The notes: generated by a model not told the origin, from the letters alone. A stretch of DNA of 64,000 nt from Rhodovulum bhavnagarense (GCF_004343505.1 NZ_SLXU01000008.1:1-64000); one strand, 5' to 3'. Positions 8,389 to 17,162 are shown, numbered from the stretch's first letter. A program made the numbers and translations.

Positions 8389-11300
8389 GGCGCGTTCACC
8401 ACCATGTAGCTGATCACCTCGAAGTCCTCCATGCACTGGAAGCTGTCTTTGGTGAGGTTAGTACCGCCTCGCGAAAACAGGCTCTCCACACCTTTCTCTT
8501 CGGACTTGCCGACCACGCTTGCGACGGCAGCTTCCAACAGGGCGCGATAATGGCTCATGTCGCGCCCGTTCTTCGTCCTTGCGTTCATGCGAGCGACCGC
8601 ATCTTTGTCTACTGAGCGCGTGCCGAGACCATGCTTTTTTAGGACATCGAGCACTTTCTTCGATTGCGTGAAAGTCAAGGCGACCTGACCATCGTCGCTG
8701 ACATAGGCGAGGTAGTAGGGGGCGAGCGCGTAGCCGTCATCATTTCTGACGGGCTTACCCACGTTTTTCAGGCAGAAAACAACACCAGGTGGCAGACCGT
8801 CGAGCTTGAGCGCATGGTCGAGCGTTGCGGCAGCGAAAAGCCCTGTCGGAGCGCTCTCCAGCTCATCGAGGTGCTCCTTCATAAATGCCGATAAATCCAT
8901 ACGGAAGTCGTTCAGCGTTAGATCGGCAATCGACACCCCGCCGGACATATCTTCAAGATCAACCACGGTCTTTTGGAGTTGTTCGAGCTGCTTACGCCGA
9001 TACTCCAAATCTTTCATTTGGCCTGCGCTGTCCTGCTCGATCACGTTCTCTTCGCCCGTCGCGGAAATATCGAGCAGCACCATGCGTCCGCTTACACGAG
9101 CCTCAAGGTTGATGTACTCATCCAGCTCCATGTTCGGCCAGAAGTTCACAAGCTGAATGACTTCGTTCTTCGAGCCAAGACGGTCGATACGCCCGAACCG
9201 CTGGATGATCCTTACAGGGTTCCAGTGGATGTCATAGTTGACTAGGAAATCGCAGTCCTGAAGGTTCTGGCCTTCAGAAATACAGTCCGTAGCGATTAGT
9301 AAGTCGATCTCTTCTGTCGCGCCCTCATCGATCTTGGAACGCTCCTTCGAGAAAGGTGAAAATGCTGCGAGCAGGCTGTCAAAGTTGTTGCTTTGGCCAG
9401 GCATGTTCGTCTTGTTTGTGCCACTACCCGTGATCTGCGCAGCATTGATGCCGAGCGTATCCTTAGCCCATCCCGCAATGTTTTCGTAAAGGTAGTTAGC
9501 CGTGTCGCTGAAGGCCGTGAAGACGACGATCTTGCGGTTGCCCGCGTTGATCGGGTTATTGCACTTATCAGCGATCAGATCGCGCAAGCCGTGTAACTTG
9601 GCATCTCGGGCAGCCTCGATCTTGCGTGCTTCTTCTAGCAACTCAGCCAGCTTGGTGCGATCATCCTTCAAATCTTGTCGCCAGCGGTGCTCATCTATGT
9701 CTTTGATGAGCACCTTCACCTTGCGCCCGATCAGATAGGCGTCGAATTCTGGATCATCCGTTTCGACATCCTCAATACCGAGTTCCTCGATATCGCTGGC
9801 GCTATGGTTTTCGAGCTTTTCAAGCAGGCTTTCCACTTCCCCAAGCAGCTTCTCAAGCGTTAGACCAAAGGAATTAATGGAGCTTTCCATGCGCTTGAGA
9901 AGGTTCACGCGCATTAGGTGGATGAGGCTCTGTTCGCGGTCGATCTGACGGAAGACAGACTGTCCGCCTTTTACCTGCACATCATATTTTCGGCTATATT
10001 CTTCACGCTTGTCCGCCCGAACATACTTTAAAGGCGAATAGGCGCTAAGGTTTAGCTTGCGGATTGTGCGGTTGATCTCACGCAGTGGCGGGAACTGCCC
10101 CAGCGTATCGATATCCGCTTTGATGTTGATCGGCTGGAGGCGCTCAGGGAATGAACCGATCTCAGATACATCGTAGTATTTCTCGATATGCTTGCGTGAC
10201 CGCGCAATCGTGAGAAGGTCGAGCAGCTTGAAGTAGTCGAAATTCATGCTGTCGAGCAGTGCTTCGACCGTTCTTTCGCTCTCTTCATGGCGCAGCCAGT
10301 TGTTGAAGCGCGTCTGCGCCTTACGCAACGTCTCCTCAACGCTGCCGATACCCTGTTCACTGTAGGCACTATCTATGCCTTCGGTGATGAACGCGACCTG
10401 GTTCTTCAGGTCGTTCATGCGGTTGTTCACAGGCGTTGCCGAAAGCATCAGCACCTTGGTCTTCACGCCCGAGCGGATAATCTCGTCCATCAGACGCGAG
10501 TAACGCGTAAGCCCTTCCTTGGCAGAACTGGAATTGCGGAAGTTGTGCGATTCATCGATGACCACGAGGTCATAGTTTCCCCAATTCAGCGTTTCGAGAT
10601 TAATCTCCCCCGACCGGCCTTGCAGGCGGGTCAGGTCGGTGTGATTCAGGACGTCATAGTTGAAGCGGTCTGAAGCGAGCAGATTGCGCTTATCGTTGAC
10701 CGTGTAGACCGTCCAGTTGTCCCGAAGTTTCTTCGGGCACAGCACAAGAACGCGGTCATTACGCAGCTCATAGTACTTGATTACCGCCAGAGCTTCGAAA
10801 GTCTTACCCAAGCCCACGCTGTCCGCAATGATGCAGCCATTATACTTTTCAAGCTTATCGATAGCGCCAAGAACACCATCCCGCTGAAACTTATAGAGCT
10901 TGTTCCAGACGATCGTGTCCTTGAAGCCAGTCTTCGACTTTATGATGTTTTCCTCGTCGATATCTTCGAGGAAATCTTTGAAAATATTGTAGAGCGTCAG
11001 AAAGTAGATGAACTCGGGCGTCTGATCGTTGACGAGCTTTTCAAGCCTTTCGAGCAGCATCGCCTTTGCATCTTCAACTGCGGCGGGATCGTTCCAGATC
11101 GTCTCGAACCAGTCGAGCATTGCTTGCGTGCTCGGCGCATCCTTAGCGCACATATTCATGTGGAAGCGGTTGGACTCGGAGTAGCCAAAGCCCGTGGACG
11201 TAAAGGTAGAGCTACCCTGAATGCCTATCGCCTCGCCGTCCTTTCCTTCCGCAAGTAGAAGGTTCTGTCCGAACGCGCGAGGGTTCTTTGCAACCTTGAT

Positions 11301-11603
11301 GTCCGCCTTTTCGGCCAACCATTTCGCGCATTCTTTCGCTATGCGGTTCTGGTCGAGGCGGTTCCTGAAGCGAAGCTCGAACTCATCTCCCGCTAGCGCA
11401 GCAGACATACCGTCTGCCATGTCGTTTGCGGGTTCTTGCGCCAGTACCAGGCGGAACCTGTCGAGCCCCTTGAGCTCGTTCTTAAGGGACTCAAAGCCGT
11501 AGATGGAAAACAAGCCCGAGATCACCGAAAGTTTGGTGCCCTCGGTCAGATGTTCACGCAGGGCGTCTCCGACCTTGCCATTCTTCTTGTTGTCCAAAAG
11601 CAT
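8385..11603 (-). CDS. SNF2-family helicase with degenerate PLD-like N-terminus
   Basis: A 1072-residue superfamily 2 ATPase. The N-terminal 200 residues look like a phospholipase-D-type fold with the IQGSSTFTSTGFG strand-loop, but the usual H-x-K of the HKD motif is not seen. Then come Walker A (DSVGLGKTFEAL, about residue 250), DESH box (VVIDESHNF), motif III (LSATPVNN), and a C-terminal lobe with TDCISEGQNLQDCD and the motif VI-like IIQRFGRIDRLGS. This is the layout of RapA/HepA-like helicases found in defence islands. Start ATG overlaps the stop of the upstream regulator by one base (TAATG). It belongs to the same operon as DUF4391, Mod, Res and the ATPase. A DNA translocase role is likely; the role in restriction is inferred. 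Confidence 0.85.
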   Translation of the reverse strand: MLLDNKKNGKVGDALREHLTEGTKLSVISGLFSIYGFESLKNELKGLDRFRLVLAQEPANDMADGMSAALAGDEFELRFRNRLDQNRIAKECAKWLAEKADIKVAKNPRAFGQNLLLAEGKDGEAIGIQGSSTFTSTGFGYSESNRFHMNMCAKDAPSTQAMLDWFETIWNDPAAVEDAKAMLLERLEKLVNDQTPEFIYFLTLYNIFKDFLEDIDEENIIKSKTGFKDTIVWNKLYKFQRDGVLGAIDKLEKYNGCIIADSVGLGKTFEALAVIKYYELRNDRVLVLCPKKLRDNWTVYTVNDKRNLLASDRFNYDVLNHTDLTRLQGRSGEINLETLNWGNYDLVVIDESHNFRNSSSAKEGLTRYSRLMDEIIRSGVKTKVLMLSATPVNNRMNDLKNQVAFITEGIDSAYSEQGIGSVEETLRKAQTRFNNWLRHEESERTVEALLDSMNFDYFKLLDLLTIARSRKHIEKYYDVSEIGSFPERLQPINIKADIDTLGQFPPLREINRTIRKLNLSAYSPLKYVRADKREEYSRKYDVQVKGGQSVFRQIDREQSLIHLMRVNLLKRMESSINSFGLTLEKLLGEVESLLEKLENHSASDIEELGIEDVETDDPEFDAYLIGRKVKVLIKDIDEHRWRQDLKDDRTKLAELLEEARKIEAARDAKLHGLRDLIADKCNNPINAGNRKIVVFTAFSDTANYLYENIAGWAKDTLGINAAQITGSGTNKTNMPGQSNNFDSLLAAFSPFSKERSKIDEGATEEIDLLIATDCISEGQNLQDCDFLVNYDIHWNPVRIIQRFGRIDRLGSKNEVIQLVNFWPNMELDEYINLEARVSGRMVLLDISATGEENVIEQDSAGQMKDLEYRRKQLEQLQKTVVDLEDMSGGVSIADLTLNDFRMDLSAFMKEHLDELESAPTGLFAAATLDHALKLDGLPPGVVFCLKNVGKPVRNDDGYALAPYYLAYVSDDGQVALTFTQSKKVLDVLKKHGLGTRSVDKDAVARMNARTKNGRDMSHYRALLEAAVASVVGKSEEKGVESLFSRGGTNLTKDSFQCMEDFEVISYMVVNAP

Positions 11604-11791
11604 TAGCTGCTCGCCCCGCTGTCCTTCATTCGTTCGTCAATCCACGCATCAATCTCTTGCTTTCTAAATCGCCAAGCGCCTCCAACCTTGAAGCCTGGGA
11701 TCTTCCCCTCTGCCGTGAGCCGATAGGCTGTCTTTTCCGTTATCTTCAGGTAGGCCGAGACTTCTTTGATCGTCAGTATGTCGGTCTGCAT
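11603..11791 (-). CDS. AlpA/excisionase-type helix-turn-helix protein
   Basis: A 62-residue winged helix protein of the HTH_17/MerR-like excisionase type: DILTIKEVSAYLKITEKTAY, then GKIPGFKVGGAWRF and KQEIDAWI. Such proteins act as transcription regulators or recombination directionality factors. The ATG at 11791 was chosen because homologues begin directly before the LTIKEV strand and GAGGCTGAGCGC precedes it; a longer reading frame to 11962 exists but its extra 57 residues look non-coding. It is the first gene of the six-gene defence operon and overlaps the helicase gene by one base, so it probably controls the operon. Confidence 0.8.
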   Translation of the reverse strand: MQTDILTIKEVSAYLKITEKTAYRLTAEGKIPGFKVGGAWRFRKQEIDAWIDERMKDSGASS

Positions 11792-12146
11792 GCGCTCAGC
11801 CTCGGAAAAAACAGCCACCAAGTGAGAAAATACGGGAACAAGCGGCAACTCACAACCCTTAGCTGAGTCCCGCACACAGGTCTCTAAGAAGAGACTTCCG
11901 CTGCCAAAGCTTTGAATGTGAGTAGTGTAAGGGCGTACATAGGTAGTTTTGGTCTTGAGCACCCTCCGTAAGCCCCACGCTCTCGGAACCGAACCACCTC
12001 TCCATGGGCAACACTTCTCATGAGCATCGGTTGTGGATATCGTCAGATAGGGACATGTGATGCGGTCGAACGACTGTTATCCTTGCGATAGGACGAGAGG
12101 CGTGCGACCTCATACGAAACAAGTGCAAGCCAACCGAGCGTGAAGA

Positions 12147-14291
12147 ATGCAAATAAGACAAATAATTGACAAAATTAATGACGACCAGATTTTCGTTCCT
12201 GCTTTTCAACGAGAATACGTTTGGAAACGACCCGATGCGAAGGCATTGTTCACTTCACTCATAAAGCGATACCCGACGGGAACGCTACTAACTTGGGAGA
12301 CGACCAATCCTCCTGAGCTCAAAGGTCAAAAAAAGTACACTAGTGAAATGGGCTCTGTGAAGCTGATCCTTGACGGTCAGCAGCGCATTACCACGATCTA
12401 CATGATCCTCGAAGGGAAGCTGCCTCCATATTACAAACAGCCGGAAATCAAAAATAATGTCTTCGGGTTGTACGTAAACTTAGAGACGCTTGAGTTGGAG
12501 TATTACAAAAAACAATCGATGCAGAACAATCCGCTCTGGGTCAATCTGACGGAAATTTTTCAGGGTGACGTCAAAAGTTCAGATGTGCGAAAGAGCCTAA
12601 AGGCGAAAGAACTTCTCAGTGATGAACTAGAAGACTTGATCGACACTAATTTTGAGGTAGTCAAGTCGATCCAGGACAGGGAATTTCCTGAGCAAATCAT
12701 TCCTGTTACAGCTTCTATCAAGGAAGCGATTGATATCTTCTATATTGTCAACGCAAGCGGCGTGAACCTCACCGACGCGGAGCTCGCCTTGGCCCAGATA
12801 AGCGGTTACTGGCCTGACGCTCGCGACCTTTTCAAGAAAAAGCTTTTCGAGCTTGAGCAGAATGGCTTCGTCTTTAAGCTCGACTTTATCATTTACGCTC
12901 TTCTTGCCGTGACCCATTCAATGGGCTCAGAGATGAAGCGCCTTCATAGTGCCGACAATCTTCAGGCAATCAAAGAAGCTTGGAGCCGTCTCGACAGTCA
13001 GGTTCTCGATTACGTGACAACGATATTGCGCACTCATGCTTATGTTGACCACTCCGATGAGATAAACTCCGTTTTTGCCCTCATTCCCCTGATCGCATAC
13101 GTTTACAAAAAACCGAAAGGTCAGCTAACGGAAGCGGAAATCAAGAAGGCGGTAAAATGGTTCTACTATTCTCAGCTACGGCAACGATACGTGAGCCAGA
13201 CCCCGCAAAAGCTCGACAAAGACCTGGCGACCGTTAGGGACTCGGATCAGCCGTTTGATGAGCTGCTCGGCGCTATTGAGCAGGAGCGCTCATTGACGAT
13301 TACCGAAGGCGAATTCGTTGGTCGTGATATACGACACCCACTCTTCTCGCTCATGCGTTGGTACTTCAAGAGCAAGGGAGCAGTGTGCCTTACCAGCGGT
13401 GTGTCCATTCGTCAGAATATGGGCAAGAAGTATCTATTGGAGAAGGATCACATATTCCCCTACGCAGCGCTAAAGGCCAATGGGTACGATATTAACAATC
13501 GATTCAAGTACGCCCTTGCCCAAGAGATAACCAATCGCGCAGTACTCGCGTCCGTAGAAAACCGTGGCAAATCTGACCAGGCCGCAAAGGAGTACCTTCA
13601 GAGTGCCGCGGAGAAATTCCCGTCGGCTCTAGCCAAGCAGTGCATACCGAATGATCCAAGCCTTTGGAGCATCAACTCCTTCGAGAATTTTCTAGCTGCA
13701 CGCAGGAAGCTCCTGAGCGATGAGTTGAACCAGTTTTTGTCCGGTATAACCGAGATGCAGCCCGAACAGGGCAAAGTAAGCATCTCAGATATGATTGCCG
13801 AAGGTGAGCATGACGGCTTGGAGTTCAAATCTTCCATGCGTTGGGACACCAAGGAAAACTGTTTAAACAAAGACTTGGAGAAAGTTATCCTCAAAACCAT
13901 AGCCGCATTCAACAACGGCTATGGTGACGGAGGAACTTTGATTATCGGCGTTGACGATGATCGGAACATTCTCGGCCTCGAAAACGATTTGAGTACGCTA
14001 AAGGGTGATGATGCCGATGCATACGAATTACACCTGCGGAATTTGGTGAAGTCGGAATTTGGTATCGATTTTGCTGCGTCAAACGTCCGGATTCGCTTCC
14101 ATGATGTGGAAGGCGAATTGATCTGCTCCGTGGAAGTGTCGAGAGGTACGTCGCCGTTGTTTGTGAAAGTCGCTGACAAGCACGGCGCGAAGAGTGAGAA
14201 ATTCTTCGTTCGTTCTGGTAATTCTTCTGAGCCTATCAATAGCCCGAGCGAGATTTCTACGTACATCGCGAAGCGCTTTAAGGCCGCGTAG
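12147..14291 (+). CDS. DUF262/HNH GmrSD-like protein fused to AlbA_2 domain
   Basis: A 714-residue protein divergent from the restriction operon. Residues about 1-220 are a DUF262 (ParB-like/GmrS-type) domain with the signature LILDGQQRITT (D76-R80). The middle part is helical. Around D434-H435 (EKDHIFPYAAL, then NRAVLASVENRGKSD) it has the histidine-metal nuclease pattern of the GmrD/DUF1524 half. From about residue 550 an AlbA_2 (Schlafen-type) domain follows: E559-F-K561 (LEFKSS), AFNNGYGDGGTLIIGVDDD and a C-terminal KFFVRSGNSSEPI. GmrSD enzymes cut DNA with glucosylated hydroxymethylcytosine. The added AlbA_2 module is a fusion not part of classical GmrSD. Likely a type IV-like restriction or abortive infection factor. 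Confidence 0.85.
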   Translation: MQIRQIIDKINDDQIFVPAFQREYVWKRPDAKALFTSLIKRYPTGTLLTWETTNPPELKGQKKYTSEMGSVKLILDGQQRITTIYMILEGKLPPYYKQPEIKNNVFGLYVNLETLELEYYKKQSMQNNPLWVNLTEIFQGDVKSSDVRKSLKAKELLSDELEDLIDTNFEVVKSIQDREFPEQIIPVTASIKEAIDIFYIVNASGVNLTDAELALAQISGYWPDARDLFKKKLFELEQNGFVFKLDFIIYALLAVTHSMGSEMKRLHSADNLQAIKEAWSRLDSQVLDYVTTILRTHAYVDHSDEINSVFALIPLIAYVYKKPKGQLTEAEIKKAVKWFYYSQLRQRYVSQTPQKLDKDLATVRDSDQPFDELLGAIEQERSLTITEGEFVGRDIRHPLFSLMRWYFKSKGAVCLTSGVSIRQNMGKKYLLEKDHIFPYAALKANGYDINNRFKYALAQEITNRAVLASVENRGKSDQAAKEYLQSAAEKFPSALAKQCIPNDPSLWSINSFENFLAARRKLLSDELNQFLSGITEMQPEQGKVSISDMIAEGEHDGLEFKSSMRWDTKENCLNKDLEKVILKTIAAFNNGYGDGGTLIIGVDDDRNILGLENDLSTLKGDDADAYELHLRNLVKSEFGIDFAASNVRIRFHDVEGELICSVEVSRGTSPLFVKVADKHGAKSEKFFVRSGNSSEPINSPSEISTYIAKRFKAA

Positions 14292-14694
14292 CTCCCAAGT
14301 GAAAACTTGGAATTTATAGGACGCATCCCTTCTGGTCGGGCTGTCGTGAACCGAGCACGCCTTTGGCAGTCTCGGCCAGTGGGCTTCCATCCCTTGCGCT
14401 GATCTGATGCCAGCCCGTTCGGGCTGACTTTCTCTTTCTTGTTGGGGTCTACGACCCCGTCCTCCGTCAAGACCAAGCCCTTCCCCCTGATCAAGTCAGG
14501 GGTGCGGGCGCAGTCAGCGGTCTCCCCATCCTTCCGCGCTTCCGCCTTCGCCGAGGCTTCGGCTGACAAGTCGCTTGTGCAGGACGGGTGATCCCCCACC
14601 GCTGTCTGCGGTCCTGACGGTCTCCCCCCGCTCATTGGCGCGGGCCTAGTCCGGTTGCATGCGCAACCGACTAAGCAAAAAGGAGAAAAGACCA
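14292..14694. promoter_or_regulatory. Hairpin-rich leader before ardC
   Basis: No gene is seen. The stretch has four perfect inverted repeats: CAGCCC/GGGCTG with a GTTC loop at 14411-14426, GGGGTC/GACCCC with a TAC loop at 14444-14458, CCCCTGA/TCAGGGG at 14484-14502, and CGGTTGC/GCAACCG with an ATGC loop at 14652-14669. The first may terminate transcription of the DUF262 gene. AAAAAGGAGAAAAG (14678-14691) is the ribosome binding site of ardC. The series of structures in front of an antirestriction gene on a mobilisable element may have a role during transfer (inference). Confidence 0.45.
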
Positions 14695-15609
14695 ATGAAG
14701 CAAGATGTTTATCAGAAAGTTACAGACAAGATCATAGCCGATCTTGAGAAGGGCGAGCTTACATGGCTGAAGCCATGGAGCGCAGGCAACATGGACGGGC
14801 GGGTTCTGAAACCGCTGCGCCATAACGGCCAAGCCTATAGCGGCATCAATGTTCTGATGCTCTGGGGCGCGGCGATGGAGGCGGGCTATTGCTCCCCGTA
14901 CTGGATGACCTACCGCCAAGCCAAGGAACTCGGCGCTCATGTCCGCAAGGGCGAGCGCGGCGAACACGTTGTTTATGCGGGAACGGTGAACAAGACCGAA
15001 GAGCAGGACGACGGCACCGAGGAAGAGCGCAGCTTTCGCTTCATGAAGGCTTACACCGTCTTCAATGTCGATCAGGTCGAGGGCTTGCCCGATCATTACT
15101 ACGTCAAACCCGAGCCCGTCATCGACCCCGCGCAGCGGGACGAGACCGCCGACAGGTTCTTTGCGGCGACGGGCGCGAACGTGCGGCATGGTGGCAATCG
15201 TGCCTATTACATTGGCGGCAGCGATCATGTGCAGATGCCTGTCTTCGAGTGTTTCCGCAGCCCCGAGGCCTATTATGCGACCTTGGCGCACGAGCTGACG
15301 CACTGGACGAAGCACCCCAAGCGCCTTGACCGTGAATTTGGGCGCAAGAAATGGGGCGATGAAGGCTATGCCCGCGAGGAGCTGGTTGCCGAACTCGGCG
15401 CGGCGTTCCTATGTGCCGATCTTGGCCTGACGCCCGAGGCGGGCACCGACCATGCCGCCTACATCCAGAGCTGGCTGAAGGTTCTGAAGAACGACAAGCG
15501 CGCGATCTTCAGCGCCGCCGCCTACGCCCAGAAGGCCGCAGATTTCCTGCATGGCCTTCAGCCCAGGGCAGACACCCAGACCGAAGCCGAAGAAGGAGTC
15601 GCCGCGTAA
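14695..15609 (+). CDS. ardC: ArdC-family antirestriction protein
   Basis: A 304-residue ArdC-type protein. The N-terminal half (DVYQKVTDKIIADLEKGELTW..., W-x-KPW) is the DUF1738 single-stranded DNA binding domain; the C-terminal half is a zincin-like metalloprotease domain with the metal site LAHELTHWTKH and the downstream EELVAELGAAFL helix carrying the third ligand. ArdC proteins of conjugative plasmids protect incoming single-stranded DNA from host restriction. The ATG at 14695 directly follows AGGAGAAAAGACCA, so the upstream in-frame ATG at 14659 is unlikely. It sits in the transfer part of the element, beside mobC and relaxase. It may let this element enter hosts that have restriction systems. 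Confidence 0.93.
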   Translation: MKQDVYQKVTDKIIADLEKGELTWLKPWSAGNMDGRVLKPLRHNGQAYSGINVLMLWGAAMEAGYCSPYWMTYRQAKELGAHVRKGERGEHVVYAGTVNKTEEQDDGTEEERSFRFMKAYTVFNVDQVEGLPDHYYVKPEPVIDPAQRDETADRFFAATGANVRHGGNRAYYIGGSDHVQMPVFECFRSPEAYYATLAHELTHWTKHPKRLDREFGRKKWGDEGYAREELVAELGAAFLCADLGLTPEAGTDHAAYIQSWLKVLKNDKRAIFSAAAYAQKAADFLHGLQPRADTQTEAEEGVAA

Positions 15610-15650
15610 GCGGCGGCTTCGCCCGTTATTTCAAGAAAGGAGATTTTCCA

Positions 15651-15917
15651 ATGATAGCACAGACACACAACATCACATGGCGCGGTATCGCCATCGAGAT
15701 TACCCACACCCCCGAAAAATGGATAGTGACTGATCACATCGAGTTACGCACCAAAGGGAAAGCGCCGCTGCCCGTCACCGAGACAGGCTACCGCTCCGAA
15801 TACTTTGCCCTTGGCAGTGTTGCCGAGTACGGCGGCGCGGTCGCCTTCGTTACGGCATGGCTCGACCAGGAGGCTGAGCGCACCAAGTGGCGCGGGGCGC
15901 AGCTTTCCCTGTTCTAG
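15651..15917 (+). CDS. Small conserved-type element protein (unknown function)
   Basis: An 88-residue protein starting at the ATG at 15651, preceded by AAGAAAGGAGATT. The sequence is compact, rich in aromatic residues and beta-strand prone (TWRGIAIEITHTPEKWIVTD), with a C-terminal acidic/basic helix and the end GAQLSLF. It follows ardC by 41 bases on the same strand and is probably cotranscribed. No family was recognised; small genes of this type are often found behind ardC on alphaproteobacterial plasmids and mobile islands. Confidence 0.7.
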   Translation: MIAQTHNITWRGIAIEITHTPEKWIVTDHIELRTKGKAPLPVTETGYRSEYFALGSVAEYGGAVAFVTAWLDQEAERTKWRGAQLSLF

Positions 15918-15964
15918 GGGGCAGAAAAATTCGCGGCTGGCCTTTCGGCCAGCCGCATCAGGAT

Positions 15965-16144
15965 TTAGAGACCTGGCGCACGGGTCGCCAGCTCATCTTC
16001 GATGGTTCGCATCGTCACAAGCGCGTCGCGCTGTTCCTGCGAGCCGCGCGGGGCGGCGGTGAAGGCGATGAACGCTTCTTTTCGCAGACCGTACAATTCA
16101 GGTGTGCTCAGCGTTGCCGCCTCAAATCGAGAGGCAAGTTTCAT
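15965..16144 (-). CDS. Small hypothetical protein, 59 residues
   Basis: A 59-residue mostly helical protein (LSTPELYGLRKEAFIAF ... QEQRDALVTMRTIEDEL). The start at 16144 is fixed by AAAGGAGGATGAC immediately upstream, an almost perfect ribosome binding site, even though the reading frame remains open further upstream. It converges on the 88-residue gene. Function unknown. Confidence 0.6.
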   Translation of the reverse strand: MKLASRFEAATLSTPELYGLRKEAFIAFTAAPRGSQEQRDALVTMRTIEDELATRAPGL

Positions 16145-16687
16145 GTCATCCTCCTTTGGCTTCAAGGAGGCCCCGAACCGCTCAGGGCCTTTCGGCCCCG
16201 CACCCATCATGATCGGCCAATGAAGGCTCTGATGGTTCGGAGGTGACGCCAGAACGTCACAGGCGGATGCGCAAGGAGCGCAGACTCGGTTTGCGGCTGC
16301 TATCGCCCAAAGCACCATAGGATTGATCGCGGTTGATCGGAAAGAAGCGGGCGTCAGGTTCACCCCGTCCCAAGCGCGCCAATGGCAGCGCGCCCGATTG
16401 TCAGATGCGGATTATCACCTCGGAGATGCGCGAGGCACGCAGCAGGTCGTGACAGATGCGGCTGGCTGAAGGGCAGTCGCCGTTTTTCTGACCGCGTAAC
16501 TCTCACCCCCTTGATTGGTTGGCTTGCTTCAAAACACCCAATTTCCCTGACCGAACGCGGCACGGCCTTCAATGGTCTGCCCGCACCATCTGGCTACGCC
16601 AGCCGTGTTGACCATGAATTCCGCACCTATGCCTTCGGCCTGACGGGAGGGCGTTAGCAAGCCACCCCAAACAAAGGAGATGAGATC
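16145..16687. other. Intergenic stretch, no gene recognised
   Basis: About 540 bases between two small genes. Short reading frames on both strands show no protein-like composition or ribosome binding site. It contains GC-rich inverted repeats near 16167-16200 (AGGGCC TTTC GGCCCC) in the leader of the minus-strand 59-residue gene. The last bases (16672-16687) carry AAAGGAGATGAGATC, the ribosome binding site of the next gene. Confidence 0.4.
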
Positions 16688-16918
16688 ATGGCACGCGAAA
16701 AAACAACGAACACCCAAGCCCACAACGCACCCGAATTTCTGGCCTGGCACGTCACGCAGAGAGGCGAGAAATCCTTCTGGAACAAAGTCGGCGCAGCTTG
16801 GGCGCACAAGGACGGACAGGGCTACACGCTTCAGCTTGAGACTTGCCCGATCAACGGACGGATCGTCCTACGGGCTCCGCTCGAAGATACCCCACCGCAA
16901 AACGAAGGGCGCTCCTAG
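16688..16918 (+). CDS. Small hypothetical protein, 76 residues
   Basis: A 76-residue protein with a strong ribosome binding site (AAAGGAGATGAG) before the ATG. Seen: a polar N-terminus (MAREKTTNTQAHNAPEF), then AWHVTQRGEKSFWNKVGAAW and a short strand GYTLQLETCPINGRIVLR. This core resembles small proteins coded on mobilisable elements of Rhodobacterales and Sphingomonadales, but no function can be assigned. It is placed between ardC and the relaxase. Confidence 0.65.
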   Translation: MAREKTTNTQAHNAPEFLAWHVTQRGEKSFWNKVGAAWAHKDGQGYTLQLETCPINGRIVLRAPLEDTPPQNEGRS

Positions 16919-16997
16919 AGCGCCCGCCAAATTCAGGGTAATGAACCCGCCAAACCATCGGCGACGATGCCACGATAGACATAGGAGCTTGAAAGCT

Positions 16998-17162
16998 ATG
17001 TCGGAAGACGAGATCGAAATCACCATCACGATCAGCCGCAAGGCGTTCGAGAAGGCGACCCGCCTTGCCGCCGATAAAGAAGGCCCCGCTGACGAACTCG
17101 CAGGGCTGATGAGCGCCGAAGAATATATCGAGCGGCTTGTCGAGATCGCCCTGGAAGACTGA
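16998..17162 (+). CDS. Small acidic protein, possible ribbon-helix-helix
   Basis: A 54-residue acidic protein that starts at 16998 after ATAGGAGCTTGAAAGCT. An N-terminal strand EIEITITISR followed by two helices (KAFEKATRLAADKEG and AEEYIERLVEIALED) would fit a small ribbon-helix-helix fold, which is an inference only. Its stop lies 7 bases from the convergent relaxase stop at 17169. Confidence 0.55.
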   Translation: MSEDEIEITITISRKAFEKATRLAADKEGPADELAGLMSAEEYIERLVEIALED

